From Thermodesulfobacteriota bacterium (GTDB lineage Bacteria; Desulfobacterota; DSM-4660; Desulfatiglandales; Desulfatiglandaceae), in assembly GCA_028278625.1 (NCBI GenBank), contig JANQDY010000017.1, forward strand, positions 1 through 64,000: a stretch of DNA of 64,000 bases, given 5' to 3'. Below are positions 1 to 7,692 of the stretch, one piece after another; position 1 is the stretch's first letter; every line of letters begins with the position of its first letter. The translations under genes were made by a program, and so were the position numbers. The notes below the pieces were generated by a model that saw only the letters and a list, made by a program, of their open reading frames with translations, searched no databases and had not been told where the DNA came from.

Positions 1-479
1 CCCACCAGTAAAGGATCATTTCCGAAAGTGCGGCCCACAAGGTGCTGATCCACCGGCCCTCTCGGCACATCCAGTACCGGAGCCATGTTCATATTGAGAC
101 CCACCAGCCGCATTTCCGTTGCAGTGACGCGGCCGAACCGGGCGGCCATCTCATGGGAGTCGGGACCATCACCGATGACGTTGTTACCCGGAAAGGCGGT
201 GAACGGCGCCCCGAGCCGGGCAACACGCCCCCCTTCCTGATCCACCGCCAGAAAAAGGGGGATGCCCTGGTATCTCATGGCCGTTTTCTGAAGATCGTTG
301 GTAAGGGTTGTCAACTGAATGGGATCAAGAATATTCCGTTTAAAAAGAATAATCCCCCCCAAACCCTTTTTCCCAATGAGTGAGACGGTTCCCTCATCAA
401 GATGAGGGCCGGGCATGCCCGCCATAAACAGCCTGCCCATAAGATCGTGGAGTTCCGATAGTTCAAGGGTGGAATGCAT
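1..479 (-). CDS. nagZ: Beta-N-acetylhexosaminidase NagZ (glycoside hydrolase family 3), C-terminus cut by window edge
   Basis: Removes non-reducing GlcNAc from muropeptides during cell-wall recycling; in Gram-negatives NagZ is normally cytoplasmic. The frame is open from the window edge to an ATG at 479, giving 159 visible residues. Hallmarks of the GH3 TIM barrel are present: AVDQEGGRVARL (about residues 78-89), NMAPVLDV (130-137) and GRTFG (149-153). The catalytic His-Asp loop and the nucleophile lie beyond the edge. No signal peptide is visible. The start is supported by an AAGGA about 10 bases upstream; an ATG at 490 is in another frame. It is divergent from a MurU-like/AmgK-like pair, which supports a role in MurNAc/GlcNAc salvage. 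Confidence 0.9.
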   Translation of the reverse strand, partial: MHSTLELSELHDLMGRLFMAGMPGPHLDEGTVSLIGKKGLGGIILFKRNILDPIQLTTLTNDLQKTAMRYQGIPLFLAVDQEGGRVARLGAPFTAFPGNNVIGDGPDSHEMAARFGRVTATEMRLVGLNMNMAPVLDVPRGPVDQHLVGRTFGNDPLLV

Positions 480-512
480 GGAATGCTCATCCTTTTTTTG
501 CTCAAAACATCA

Positions 513-539
513 TTGACATGGCACTTTATCATGTATAAT
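513..539 (+). promoter_or_regulatory. Sigma-70-type promoter for the murU-like/amgK-like genes
   Basis: TTGACA at 513-518 and TATAAT at 534-539 are both perfect consensus hexamers, but the 15-base spacer is shorter than the usual 17. The position, about 40 bases before the ATG at 577, fits. It lies in the nagZ/murU divergent gap. Confidence 0.55.
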
Positions 540-576
540 CAGAAGCAGACAATTGCAATTCAAAAAAGAGAGACCC

Positions 577-1479
577 ATGAAAGCAATGATTTTGGCAGCC
601 GGCTTAGGTACCCGCCTTGCACCGCTCACGGCATACAGGCCCAAACCGCTCGTACCCGTAGGAAACCGGCCGCTGATGGACCGCACCATTTATTGGCTCA
701 AAACCCACGGGGTAGATGAGATCATTGTAAATGCCCATCATCACAGGGACCAGATGCGGCACTACCTTAAGGAAAGCATATCTTTTGGCGTGAGAATTCA
801 TTTAAGCGAAGAGCCGGAAATTCTGGGGACCGGGGGCGGCATTCGAAAAACCGAATGGTTTTGGGACAGCGACCCTTTTATCGTGGTCAACGGAGACATC
901 GTGACCGACATCGACCTTTCCGCCGCCTACCGGGCCCACGTGGAAAACCGCAATCTGGCAACGTTGGTTCTTCACGACTTTGCCCCATTCAATCAGATAG
1001 GAATGAATCGCCAAAAGGACATTCTGGAAATCAACCCCGATCCAAAACCGGGACGATTGGCTTTCACCGGCATTCATATTCTGGAACCTGACGTCCTCAA
1101 CCATATTCCCCCAGGCCGCGCTTCCTGCATCCTGGAGTCCTATCGTGACCTCATTCGACAGGGACGCACGGTAAGGGGACACGTGGTCCAAAACCATTGC
1201 TGGCGTGATGCCGGAACCATTGAAAGCTATATGGCAGCCAACCGGGAAGCATTAAACGGCGTTCCTTTTCTGATGGGCAAAAACTGCAAGGTGCATGATC
1301 TGGCCCGCATCAAGGACTGGGCCGTTTTGGGCGACAATGCCAAAGTGGAAAAAGGGGCGGAGATAGCCCGGTCCATTCTGTGGGAAAATGTCACCATCAA
1401 GGAAGGCGTTCGCATCACCGACAGCATCATTGCCACTGCCGGCGAGGTAAGGGAAGACCGGCTGGGTGTTATTGCATAA
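577..1479 (+). CDS. murU: Sugar-1-phosphate nucleotidyltransferase, MurU-like (MurNAc-1-P uridylyltransferase candidate)
   Basis: Probably converts a sugar 1-phosphate and NTP into a nucleotide sugar. The N-terminus has the Rossmann-like nucleotidyltransferase signature LAAGLGTRL (6-14), the RPKPLVPV loop (21-28), EILGTGGGIR (81-90) and the metal-binding VNGDIVTDID (104-113). Residues from about 236 look like a short left-handed beta-helix with hexapeptide-type repeats, making it longer (300 residues) than Pseudomonas MurU (about 220). The ATG at 577 starts immediately at the conserved core; a TTG at 553 would add eight unconserved residues. It lies 20 bases upstream of an AmgK-like kinase and divergent from nagZ, so UDP-MurNAc synthesis is the best guess. 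A mannose- or glucose-1-phosphate nucleotidyltransferase remains possible. Confidence 0.75.
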   Translation: MKAMILAAGLGTRLAPLTAYRPKPLVPVGNRPLMDRTIYWLKTHGVDEIIVNAHHHRDQMRHYLKESISFGVRIHLSEEPEILGTGGGIRKTEWFWDSDPFIVVNGDIVTDIDLSAAYRAHVENRNLATLVLHDFAPFNQIGMNRQKDILEINPDPKPGRLAFTGIHILEPDVLNHIPPGRASCILESYRDLIRQGRTVRGHVVQNHCWRDAGTIESYMAANREALNGVPFLMGKNCKVHDLARIKDWAVLGDNAKVEKGAEIARSILWENVTIKEGVRITDSIIATAGEVREDRLGVIA

Positions 1480-1499
1480 CCTAAAGGACCTGCGCCGTT

Positions 1500-2522
1500 T
1501 TGGATCCAAGATTCAAACAATTTCTTCTGCTGTTCTTAAAGAATCATTGTGGGGAAAACCGACGTTTCTCTTTCCATCAACTGCCTGGTGACGGATCGCA
1601 CCGCCTTTTCTGGCGCTTAAACACCACTGAAACCGACCAATCCTTTGTTGCCATGGCCAATGCGCCGGTTTTCCCGGAAAGAGCGCGTGAAAACACCGCC
1701 TACCTCATGATCGCCCGGCATCTGCACCAAAAGGGAATCCCCCTTCCCCTCATCCATGAACACAACCTGAGCAGGGGATGGTTTGTCATGGAGGACCTTG
1801 GATCCCGGAACCTGCAGGCAGTGGCCCAGTCGGGCAATGATCCGGTTCCCGTTTACATGAGGGTGGTTGAACTCCTTTTTCGTCTTCAGACACTCGGTGG
1901 CGAAGGTTTTGATCCCTCGTGGTGTTCTCAAACCGAACAATATGACCGAACCGTCATGCTGACCTATGAAGCCCACTATTTCAGAGATGCCTTTTTAAAG
2001 GGTTTTTTGGGCCATGCGGGACCATTGGCAGAGATCGAAGCGACTTTTTCCCATCTGGCCCATAAAGCGTCCAGGGCAAGTGCGCGCTTTTTCATGCATC
2101 GGGATTTTCAATCCAGGAACATCATGGTGGATGGGGAAGATATCCGATTCATTGACTGGCAGGGGGGGCGTCTGGGACCGTTGGCCTATGACCTCGCCTC
2201 CCTGCTGATGGATCCTTACGCCCGCCTCCTTGACCATCAAAAAGAAGCCATCTTTTGCGCCTATCTGGAGATGCTCAAATCATATGATCCCGCTCTGATC
2301 GATCCATTTTTGAGGGACTACCCCTATCTTGCCATTCAACGAAACCTTCAGATACTGGGGGCTTTTTCATTTCTGTCCAGGGTCATGAAAAAACAACACT
2401 TTGCGGATTACATTCCTATGGCCCTCGAAACACTTGAAGCGCTGATAAAGAAAAGCGGGGATCAAGGCTTGAAACCCCTTCTGGAACTTGTCGCCGGAAT
2501 AGACCTTCCGGCCAACACTTAG
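1500..2522 (+). CDS. amgK: Aminoglycoside phosphotransferase-fold sugar kinase, AmgK-like (anomeric MurNAc/GlcNAc kinase)
   Basis: Predicted to phosphorylate MurNAc/GlcNAc at the anomeric carbon, giving the substrate for the upstream nucleotidyltransferase. At 340 residues it matches the AmgK family. The kinase catalytic loop reads MHRDFQSRNIM (HRD about 200-202, Asn about 207), followed by the DFG-equivalent FIDWQGG (Asp about 219) and GPLAYDLASLL, a string typical of AmgK. The start is TTG at 1500 with AAAGGA 11 bases upstream; no ATG or GTG gives a complete N-lobe. It follows the MurU-like gene by 20 bases and is co-transcribed with it. In Pseudomonas the AmgK-MurU pair forms a recycling route that bypasses de novo UDP-MurNAc synthesis. 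Confidence 0.78.
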   Translation: MDPRFKQFLLLFLKNHCGENRRFSFHQLPGDGSHRLFWRLNTTETDQSFVAMANAPVFPERARENTAYLMIARHLHQKGIPLPLIHEHNLSRGWFVMEDLGSRNLQAVAQSGNDPVPVYMRVVELLFRLQTLGGEGFDPSWCSQTEQYDRTVMLTYEAHYFRDAFLKGFLGHAGPLAEIEATFSHLAHKASRASARFFMHRDFQSRNIMVDGEDIRFIDWQGGRLGPLAYDLASLLMDPYARLLDHQKEAIFCAYLEMLKSYDPALIDPFLRDYPYLAIQRNLQILGAFSFLSRVMKKQHFADYIPMALETLEALIKKSGDQGLKPLLELVAGIDLPANT

Positions 2523-2542
2523 GGAGATCGGGGAGAAACAAT

Positions 2543-2854
2543 ATGTTGGAAAGAAAAAAGCTTTTTAATCCAGGCCAGATGGTGGCCACTTTCACCGGCT
2601 TAGCCGGCATGGTCATGGATCAGGAAATGTATGATCGCGCAAGAGAAATCCTTCGAGAAGGGGGGAAGGCCGGGCGCTATTTTGCTCCCGGCTGTTGCCA
2701 TCAACCCGACTACATCACACAGGTGCCGGTCCTTTTTGAGGACGGGACCTGGGACGTTATGCGGTCCATGAACATCCGGAAAAAGCCCCTTATCTCAAAG
2801 GAGAAAAGCCTTTTGATTCAAAACATCGTTCGTGAAAGAAAGCTGGCGGTATGA
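2543..2854 (+). CDS. Small protein of unknown function (103 aa)
   Basis: I do not recognise this family. The ATG at 2543 has GGAGA 7 bases upstream, and the gene follows amgK by 20 bases, so it is probably in the same transcript. The protein is soluble in appearance, with a GRYFAPGCCHQPDYIT stretch (about 45-60) holding two adjacent cysteines and a histidine, and a basic C-terminus. No signal peptide or membrane segment is seen. Its stop lies just ahead of the hydrolase gene start. Confidence 0.65.
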   Translation: MLERKKLFNPGQMVATFTGLAGMVMDQEMYDRAREILREGGKAGRYFAPGCCHQPDYITQVPVLFEDGTWDVMRSMNIRKKPLISKEKSLLIQNIVRERKLAV

Positions 2855-2861
2855 TGGGTTC

Positions 2862-3695
2862 ATGATGGGATTTGTCATTGCTGCCGCTGCTTTTTATCTC
2901 CTGCTCACTCTTTTTCTGGCCTACCTCCTCCATCAAATTCCGCGCAAGCCGGTTCGGGACAAGCCCGATTGGGGAGAGATCAGAGACATTCAAATTCCCG
3001 CCATGGATGGAGGAATGCTTGAATCCTGGATGGTTGCCCCAGATGGACCCTCAAAAGGGACTGTTTTGCTGGCTCACGGTTGGAGCCGCAACCGGGACCG
3101 CATGACAAATCGTGCCCGGATTTTCGGTAAACTGGGATACAAGACGGTGTTTCACAGCGCCAGGGATCATGGCAATTCAACTCCCAACCGATCCATGAGC
3201 GCCTTCCGCTTTGCAGAAGATATCGAAGCGGTGCTCAATTGGCTGGAAGAACCGGTCCTCCTGTATGGGCATTCCGCCGGGGCCGCCGGCGCCATTCTGG
3301 CGGCTTCCCGAAATCAGACTCGCATCAGGCTTCTGTTTCTGGAGGGGTGTTATGCTCAAACAAAAGAGGGTCTCAGAAGCCTCTACCGTAGTGTTAACCC
3401 CGTTTTCGGATGGGTCCTGGGGCCCATGATCGTTTTGTGGATGGACATCTGCTACCGGTTCCAAATGGATGCTGTGAGCCCCGTGCGGCTGGCAAAGACC
3501 ATCCATATTCCGGTTCTGCTCATTCACGGAGAGAAAGATACAAGTTTTCCCCTTCATCATGCCTGGCGGTTAAGGGACGCCTTTCCAGGGAGAGGGGCGG
3601 AACTATTTGTGGCAAAAGGGGCTGATCACAGCAGCGCCAGCCTGGATATGCGGTACCCGGAGGCCATAAGCGGTTTTCTATCCCGGCATCCATGA
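2862..3695 (+). CDS. Membrane-anchored alpha/beta-hydrolase
   Basis: An alpha/beta-hydrolase-fold protein; substrate unknown. The first 25 or so residues form one hydrophobic segment that probably anchors the protein in the inner membrane with the catalytic domain outside. The catalytic triad is recognisable: nucleophile elbow GHSAGAAG (Ser about 138), HGEKDTSF (Asp about 226) and GADHSS (His about 256); an oxyanion-hole type LLAHGWSR lies near residue 72. I chose ATG 2862 over GTG 2832, which would sit inside the previous gene. It is likely co-transcribed with the preceding small gene. The triad looks intact, so it is expected to be active as an esterase, lipase or peptidase. Confidence 0.8.
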   Translation: MMGFVIAAAAFYLLLTLFLAYLLHQIPRKPVRDKPDWGEIRDIQIPAMDGGMLESWMVAPDGPSKGTVLLAHGWSRNRDRMTNRARIFGKLGYKTVFHSARDHGNSTPNRSMSAFRFAEDIEAVLNWLEEPVLLYGHSAGAAGAILAASRNQTRIRLLFLEGCYAQTKEGLRSLYRSVNPVFGWVLGPMIVLWMDICYRFQMDAVSPVRLAKTIHIPVLLIHGEKDTSFPLHHAWRLRDAFPGRGAELFVAKGADHSSASLDMRYPEAISGFLSRHP

Positions 3696-3720
3696 GAGGG
3701 CTCAACCCCTGAAAAATCAT

Positions 3721-3750
3721 TTGACAACCCACGCGGACATACGCTATGGA
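3721..3750 (+). promoter_or_regulatory. Promoter of the cobalamin-riboswitch operon
   Basis: A perfect TTGACA (3721-3726), 18-base spacer and a weaker TATGGA (3745-3750). A start near 3757 would put the riboswitch at the very 5' end of the transcript. Confidence 0.5.
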
Positions 3751-3765
3751 TGAAGGTGGCAGAAG

Positions 3766-3942
3766 GACAGGTGCGATTACCCAAGAGCCGTGTTTTCGTT
3801 GGGATCGTTAAAAGGAAAGATGGTTTGAATCCATCGCAAGCCAGCCATTGCTGTGATAGGGGACGAACACCGCAAACAGCCACTGGGCAACCGGGAAGGC
3901 GCGGTTAATAGGACGATCCTTAAGCCAGAAAGCCTGCCTGTC
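3766..3942 (+). promoter_or_regulatory. Cobalamin (B12) riboswitch aptamer
   Basis: The conserved blocks of the cobalamin aptamer appear in the right order: an A-rich GGAAAGATGG(T)TTGAATCC block near 3811-3832, an ATTGCTGTGAT-like block near 3848-3858, then GCCACTGGGCAACCGGGAAGG near 3880-3900 and the B12-box-like TTAAGCCAGAAAGCCTGCC at 3920-3938. GACAGG (3766-3771) pairs with CCTGTC (3937-3942) to close helix P1. In this class, cobalamin binding normally represses the downstream genes, so the operon should be off when cobamide is plentiful. Confidence 0.92.
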
Positions 3943-3973
3943 GTCAGTTTTTTTCATTCCGGATAACCCTGCT

Positions 3974-4051
3974 GGATGCTATCCGTATCTCTTGCGCCAT
4001 CTCTTTTAAATAAGAGTGGCCGTTATGGATACAGGAACATGCATCCTTTTT
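3974..4051 (+). terminator. Rho-independent terminator, probable riboswitch expression platform
   Basis: A long interrupted hairpin closes with GGATGC (3974-3979) and GCATCC (4041-4046), followed by TTTTTC. Inside are paired GTATC/GATAC and an inner stem GCCATCTCTT/AAGAGTGGC with a small loop. It lies 30 bases after the cobalamin aptamer and about 170 bases before the first gene, the expected place for a transcription-termination switch. I could not identify the antiterminator pairing. The remaining bases to 4220 hold only the ribosome-binding site. Confidence 0.75.
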
Positions 4052-4220
4052 CTTTTCTCAACTCCCGATCGTTTAGAGGTCACGCCCTTTCACCCAATAG
4101 GGAAGGTGTTTTGCCCTTGCGCCCGTCTCTGTTTTTGAAAGAGACCATTGATTCGGGTTGCCCTCAATGTTTGTCGCATGCTCCTGTTAACAACCCCCCG
4201 TTCAGATGAAGGAGAGAGAG

Positions 4221-5315
4221 ATGACGGCAAACAGAGACAAGGATTTTGGCATGTTCATAACACGGCTGATACAGAAAGAAAACCTGAGCCGCCGGGAATC
4301 AAAGCAGGCCTTTTATACCATTTTGGAGGATCAGACATCCGAACTGCAGCAGGGCGCTTTTCTTGCCGCTCTTTGCGCCAAAGGAGAAACAGAAGAAGAG
4401 GTCGCCGGAAGCTGGGAAGCCATTTATGAGCTGGATACGGTGAAAGTGGATCAACCCGGAGATGTTTTGGAAAACAGCGGCACCGGCATGGACTCCTTCA
4501 AAACATTCAATATCAGCACCGCCGCTTCAATCGTTGCCGCTTCGGGTGGCGTCAGGATGGCCAGGCATGGGGCCCGGTCCATTACATCCATGTGCGGTAC
4601 CGTGGATATGGCGGAAAGGCTGGGGGTTGATGTTGAATGCAGTGCAAAGATGGTGGCTGACAGCGTGAAAAAGGCGGGCATCGGTCTTTTTAACGGCATG
4701 AGCCCCCAAAGCCATCCCGGGGCCCTGGGAAGAATCCTTTCTAAAATCCATTTCGGATCAACCCTGAACATTGCCGCGTCCCTGGCCAATCCCGTCATGC
4801 CCAGAATGGGGGTGAGAGGCGTCTATTCAAGGGAGATGATTCTGCCGGTCACTAAGGTCATGAAGGCGATCGGATACAAAAGGGCCCTGGTTTTTCACGG
4901 CGCCATCGACAATTCCCAAAAGGGAATGGATGAAGCGTCCGTGTGCGGACCGACGTTTTGTGCTGAGCTCAAGGAAAACCAGACAATCGCGGAATACGCC
5001 TTTCGGCCGGAAGATCTGGGACTCAAAAAGGAAAGGCCGGAACTGCTGGCCCCGTCTTCGGACCTGGCGCTGGAAGCCAGGGATTTCGTATCACTCTTTC
5101 GCAGCGGGAAAAACGGCGCCCGGGCCAAAGCGGTTGCCCTTAACGCCGGTCTTATCTTTTACGTTGCAGAAGGAAAATCCATGGCCGAAGGCGTGCAAAA
5201 GGCCGAGTCCATTATCCAAGGGGGGGCGGGTCTTGAGACGATCCGAGAGTGGGTCGAGGCCCAGAACAGAAACCCCGAAAAGGGTATGGCCAGGCTCAAC
5301 GCCCTCTGCAACTGA
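4221..5315 (+). CDS. TrpD-like phosphoribosyltransferase under cobalamin riboswitch control
   Basis: Member of the nucleoside phosphorylase-type phosphoribosyltransferase family that includes anthranilate phosphoribosyltransferase (TrpD). The 364-residue protein has the helical N-terminal domain, then the PRPP-loop region as GTGMDSFKTFNIST (about 87-100; TrpD has GTGGD), followed by RHGARSITSMCG where TrpD has KHGNR.VSS.CG, and later FNGMSPQSHPG. Some loop residues differ from true TrpD, so anthranilate may not be the substrate. ATG 4221 has GGAG six bases upstream and is preferred to ATG 4206. The riboswitch and the downstream CobT fusion, with no trp gene nearby, argue for a role in cobamide lower-ligand metabolism; this is inference. 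Confidence 0.8.
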   Translation: MTANRDKDFGMFITRLIQKENLSRRESKQAFYTILEDQTSELQQGAFLAALCAKGETEEEVAGSWEAIYELDTVKVDQPGDVLENSGTGMDSFKTFNISTAASIVAASGGVRMARHGARSITSMCGTVDMAERLGVDVECSAKMVADSVKKAGIGLFNGMSPQSHPGALGRILSKIHFGSTLNIAASLANPVMPRMGVRGVYSREMILPVTKVMKAIGYKRALVFHGAIDNSQKGMDEASVCGPTFCAELKENQTIAEYAFRPEDLGLKKERPELLAPSSDLALEARDFVSLFRSGKNGARAKAVALNAGLIFYVAEGKSMAEGVQKAESIIQGGAGLETIREWVEAQNRNPEKGMARLNALCN

Positions 5316-5320
5316 ACAGC

Positions 5321-5569
5321 ATGGAACTTTTGATCATAAAAAAAGCCCACACGTATGTGAGGGTTAAAGATGGGGACTATTTTTTTGTGGGCCTTGACAA
5401 GGCGAGCGTATTTCCCATGGAGATGCTTGAAACCGTTGGGGAACACATTGGGAACCTTCGGCGCCGGGGATTTGAAGATGTGGCCATTTACCGCCTCACA
5501 ATGACCGAGGAACCTTTTTCGGCAACGGGTTTGCCCCGAAGAGCGCAAGGAAGAGAAGGATCAAAATGA
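5321..5569 (+). CDS. Small protein of unknown function in the cobalamin-riboswitch operon (82 aa)
   Basis: Not recognised. The ATG at 5321 is five bases after the TrpD-like stop, and its stop overlaps the next start (ATGA at 5566-5569), so translation is coupled in a three-gene operon. The protein begins with a beta-rich stretch (MELLIIKKAHTYVRVKDG), then a mixed helical region and a basic, disordered tail. No cysteines or membrane segments are seen. Its fixed place between two enzymes suggests a small accessory subunit; this is inference. Confidence 0.7.
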   Translation: MELLIIKKAHTYVRVKDGDYFFVGLDKASVFPMEMLETVGEHIGNLRRRGFEDVAIYRLTMTEEPFSATGLPRRAQGREGSK

Positions 5570-7692
5570 AGCTACAACTCACCGGATTGAGAAAGCTTGA
5601 GATTGTGGCGTCGGAAAGCTCGAAATCCTTGGACGGCCGCAAGCCCCTCAGGGTCCTTTACTGCGCCATATGCCGAACCGACGCCAAAATCTGGAGTGAA
5701 GGACACAGGGATCTCTCTCTTCCAAGGGTTCCGGGCCATGAACTGGTGGCCGCCGATAACCATGGAAAGAGATTCGCCGTCTGGCCCGGGACCAGCTGTG
5801 GAAAGTGCCGTTATTGCCAAAACGGCCGGGAGAATCTCTGTGAAGACATGAAGATTATGGGGTTTCATCACGATGGCGGATTCTCCCATCATGTAACGGC
5901 ACCTCCACAAAACTTAATCCCCGTGCCGCACGGCATCCCCTCCCATATCGCCACCTTTGCCGAACCCGTGGGATGCGTCTTCAATGCCCTCGCCCGTCTT
6001 GAACCTCAAAAGGGCGAACGGATGATTATTTACGGCGGTGGCGTCCTCGGATTGATTGCCGCAAGCGCGGTTCGTGAACAGGGGGCCACGCCGCTGATCA
6101 TTGAGAAGAATGAAGAAAAAATAGCCAAGTCAAAAGCGTTCCTGGAAAAAGCGGGAGTCCTCTGTATCAAAGACACGCCTGAGAGTGAATTTGACCTGGC
6201 ACTCAACGCATGCGCCGATCCCGGGGCCTTTTCGCGGTGTCTTACAAAGCTCAAAAAAGGAGGGCGCATCTGCTATTTCAGCGGCATCACCAAGAATCAA
6301 TCCCTTGAAACCAACCTGCTGAACCTGATGCATTATAAGGAGGTTCATCTTTCCGGTGCCTACGGTCTCACCAGAGAACAGATGAAATCGGCATTGTCTT
6401 TTATTCTGAACAAGGTGGCGTTCTTTCATGATCTGATCGAAGAAATCATCCCGCCCACAAAGACACCTGAAATCCTGCCCCAAGTTCTATCCGGCAATAC
6501 ACTGAGGTATGTTCTCGATTTCGAGAATTCTCTCGCATCACCAACCCCTGAATCACCGGCACCATCCGCTTCCATCCACAAAAGAGGTGGTACCAAGGGC
6601 CCTGTTTTTACAGGGGAAAGCGGGTTTGGCGCCAGGATTCAGTCCATCAGGCCTGTCTCCGACCGCCTTAAGCCGGAGGCGCTCCATAAGATAGACAATA
6701 AGACCAAACCACTCGGTTCCTTGGGCAAGCTGGAGTCCCTGGCCCTTCAGGCCAGCCTGGTGCAGGAAAACCTGAATCCCGCCCTAAACCGAAAAGCCCT
6801 ATTTGTATTTGCCGGTGACCACGGAATTACAGAGGAAGGCGTCTCCGCCTTTCCATCGGAGGTGACGGGACAGATGGTGGAAAACTTCCTGAAAGGGGGT
6901 GCCGCCATCAACATATTGTGTCGCCACCATGCCATTGACCTCTATGTGGCGGACATGGGCGTCAATGGGGATTTTGAAGAACACCCCGCTCTTTTTAGAA
7001 AGAAGATCCGTAAGGGGACCCGGAATTTTGCCCTTGAGGAAGCCATGACCGCTCAGGAAGTCAAGGAGGCCCTGTCAAAGGGAATGGACGTTTTTCTCAA
7101 AGAAAACGCCAGAAAAAGGATCGACATTGTCGGTCTTGGCGAAATGGGCATCGGCAACACCACCTCCGCTTCTGCGATCATCAGTGTTGTCACGGGAATC
7201 CCCGCTGGGGAGACAACAGGGAGAGGCACCGGCCTTGATGACAAGGCCATGGCACATAAAACCGAAATCATCTCCAACGCTCTCAAATATCACTCGCCGA
7301 ACCCTTGTGACGGCATGGATATCCTTCGGAAGATCGGGGGTTATGAAATCGCAGGCATCGCGGGAGCCGCGCTGGTAGCGGCATCTGAGGGCACCATTAT
7401 TGTGTTGGACGGTGTTATCTCAACGGCCGGGGGATTGATCGCCTATCTGCTTAATCCCCACGTGAAGGGCTACCTGGTGTCGGGCCACCGGTCCGTGGAA
7501 ATCGCGCAGCAGGCCGCCCTTTCCCATATGGGATTGGAGCCGGTTATCGATTACCAAATGCGGCTGGGCGAGGGTACGGGGGCCGCTTTCACCATAAACA
7601 CTGTGGATGCGGCCTGTCGGATTATGCGGGAAATGGCGTCCTTTGATGATGCAGGCGTCGCCAGGGAACACCTCACAAGAGCAAACGGGTGA
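5566..7692 (+). CDS. cobT: Zinc alcohol dehydrogenase-CobT fusion (putative lower-ligand dehydrogenase/phosphoribosyltransferase)
   Basis: One 708-residue reading frame carries two complete enzymes. Residues 1-320 are a medium-chain zinc dehydrogenase: catalytic Cys36 (CAICRTD), His58-Glu59 (GHE), structural-zinc cysteines 78/81/84/92 and a nucleotide-binding GGGVLG (157-162). A Pro/Ser/Ala-rich linker (about 323-353) leads to CobT, nicotinate-nucleotide-dimethylbenzimidazole phosphoribosyltransferase (355-708): KPLGSLGKLE (381-390), AGDHG (416-420), GEMGIGNTT (525-533), GHRSVE (640-645) and the catalytic-Glu loop LGEGTGA (Glu669). CobT activates the lower-ligand base of cobamides using NaMN. 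Both halves keep their key residues. No internal start codon with a ribosome site is evident at the junction. The B12 riboswitch upstream fits the CobT half; the dehydrogenase substrate is unknown. Confidence 0.92.
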   Translation: MKLQLTGLRKLEIVASESSKSLDGRKPLRVLYCAICRTDAKIWSEGHRDLSLPRVPGHELVAADNHGKRFAVWPGTSCGKCRYCQNGRENLCEDMKIMGFHHDGGFSHHVTAPPQNLIPVPHGIPSHIATFAEPVGCVFNALARLEPQKGERMIIYGGGVLGLIAASAVREQGATPLIIEKNEEKIAKSKAFLEKAGVLCIKDTPESEFDLALNACADPGAFSRCLTKLKKGGRICYFSGITKNQSLETNLLNLMHYKEVHLSGAYGLTREQMKSALSFILNKVAFFHDLIEEIIPPTKTPEILPQVLSGNTLRYVLDFENSLASPTPESPAPSASIHKRGGTKGPVFTGESGFGARIQSIRPVSDRLKPEALHKIDNKTKPLGSLGKLESLALQASLVQENLNPALNRKALFVFAGDHGITEEGVSAFPSEVTGQMVENFLKGGAAINILCRHHAIDLYVADMGVNGDFEEHPALFRKKIRKGTRNFALEEAMTAQEVKEALSKGMDVFLKENARKRIDIVGLGEMGIGNTTSASAIISVVTGIPAGETTGRGTGLDDKAMAHKTEIISNALKYHSPNPCDGMDILRKIGGYEIAGIAGAALVAASEGTIIVLDGVISTAGGLIAYLLNPHVKGYLVSGHRSVEIAQQAALSHMGLEPVIDYQMRLGEGTGAAFTINTVDAACRIMREMASFDDAGVAREHLTRANG

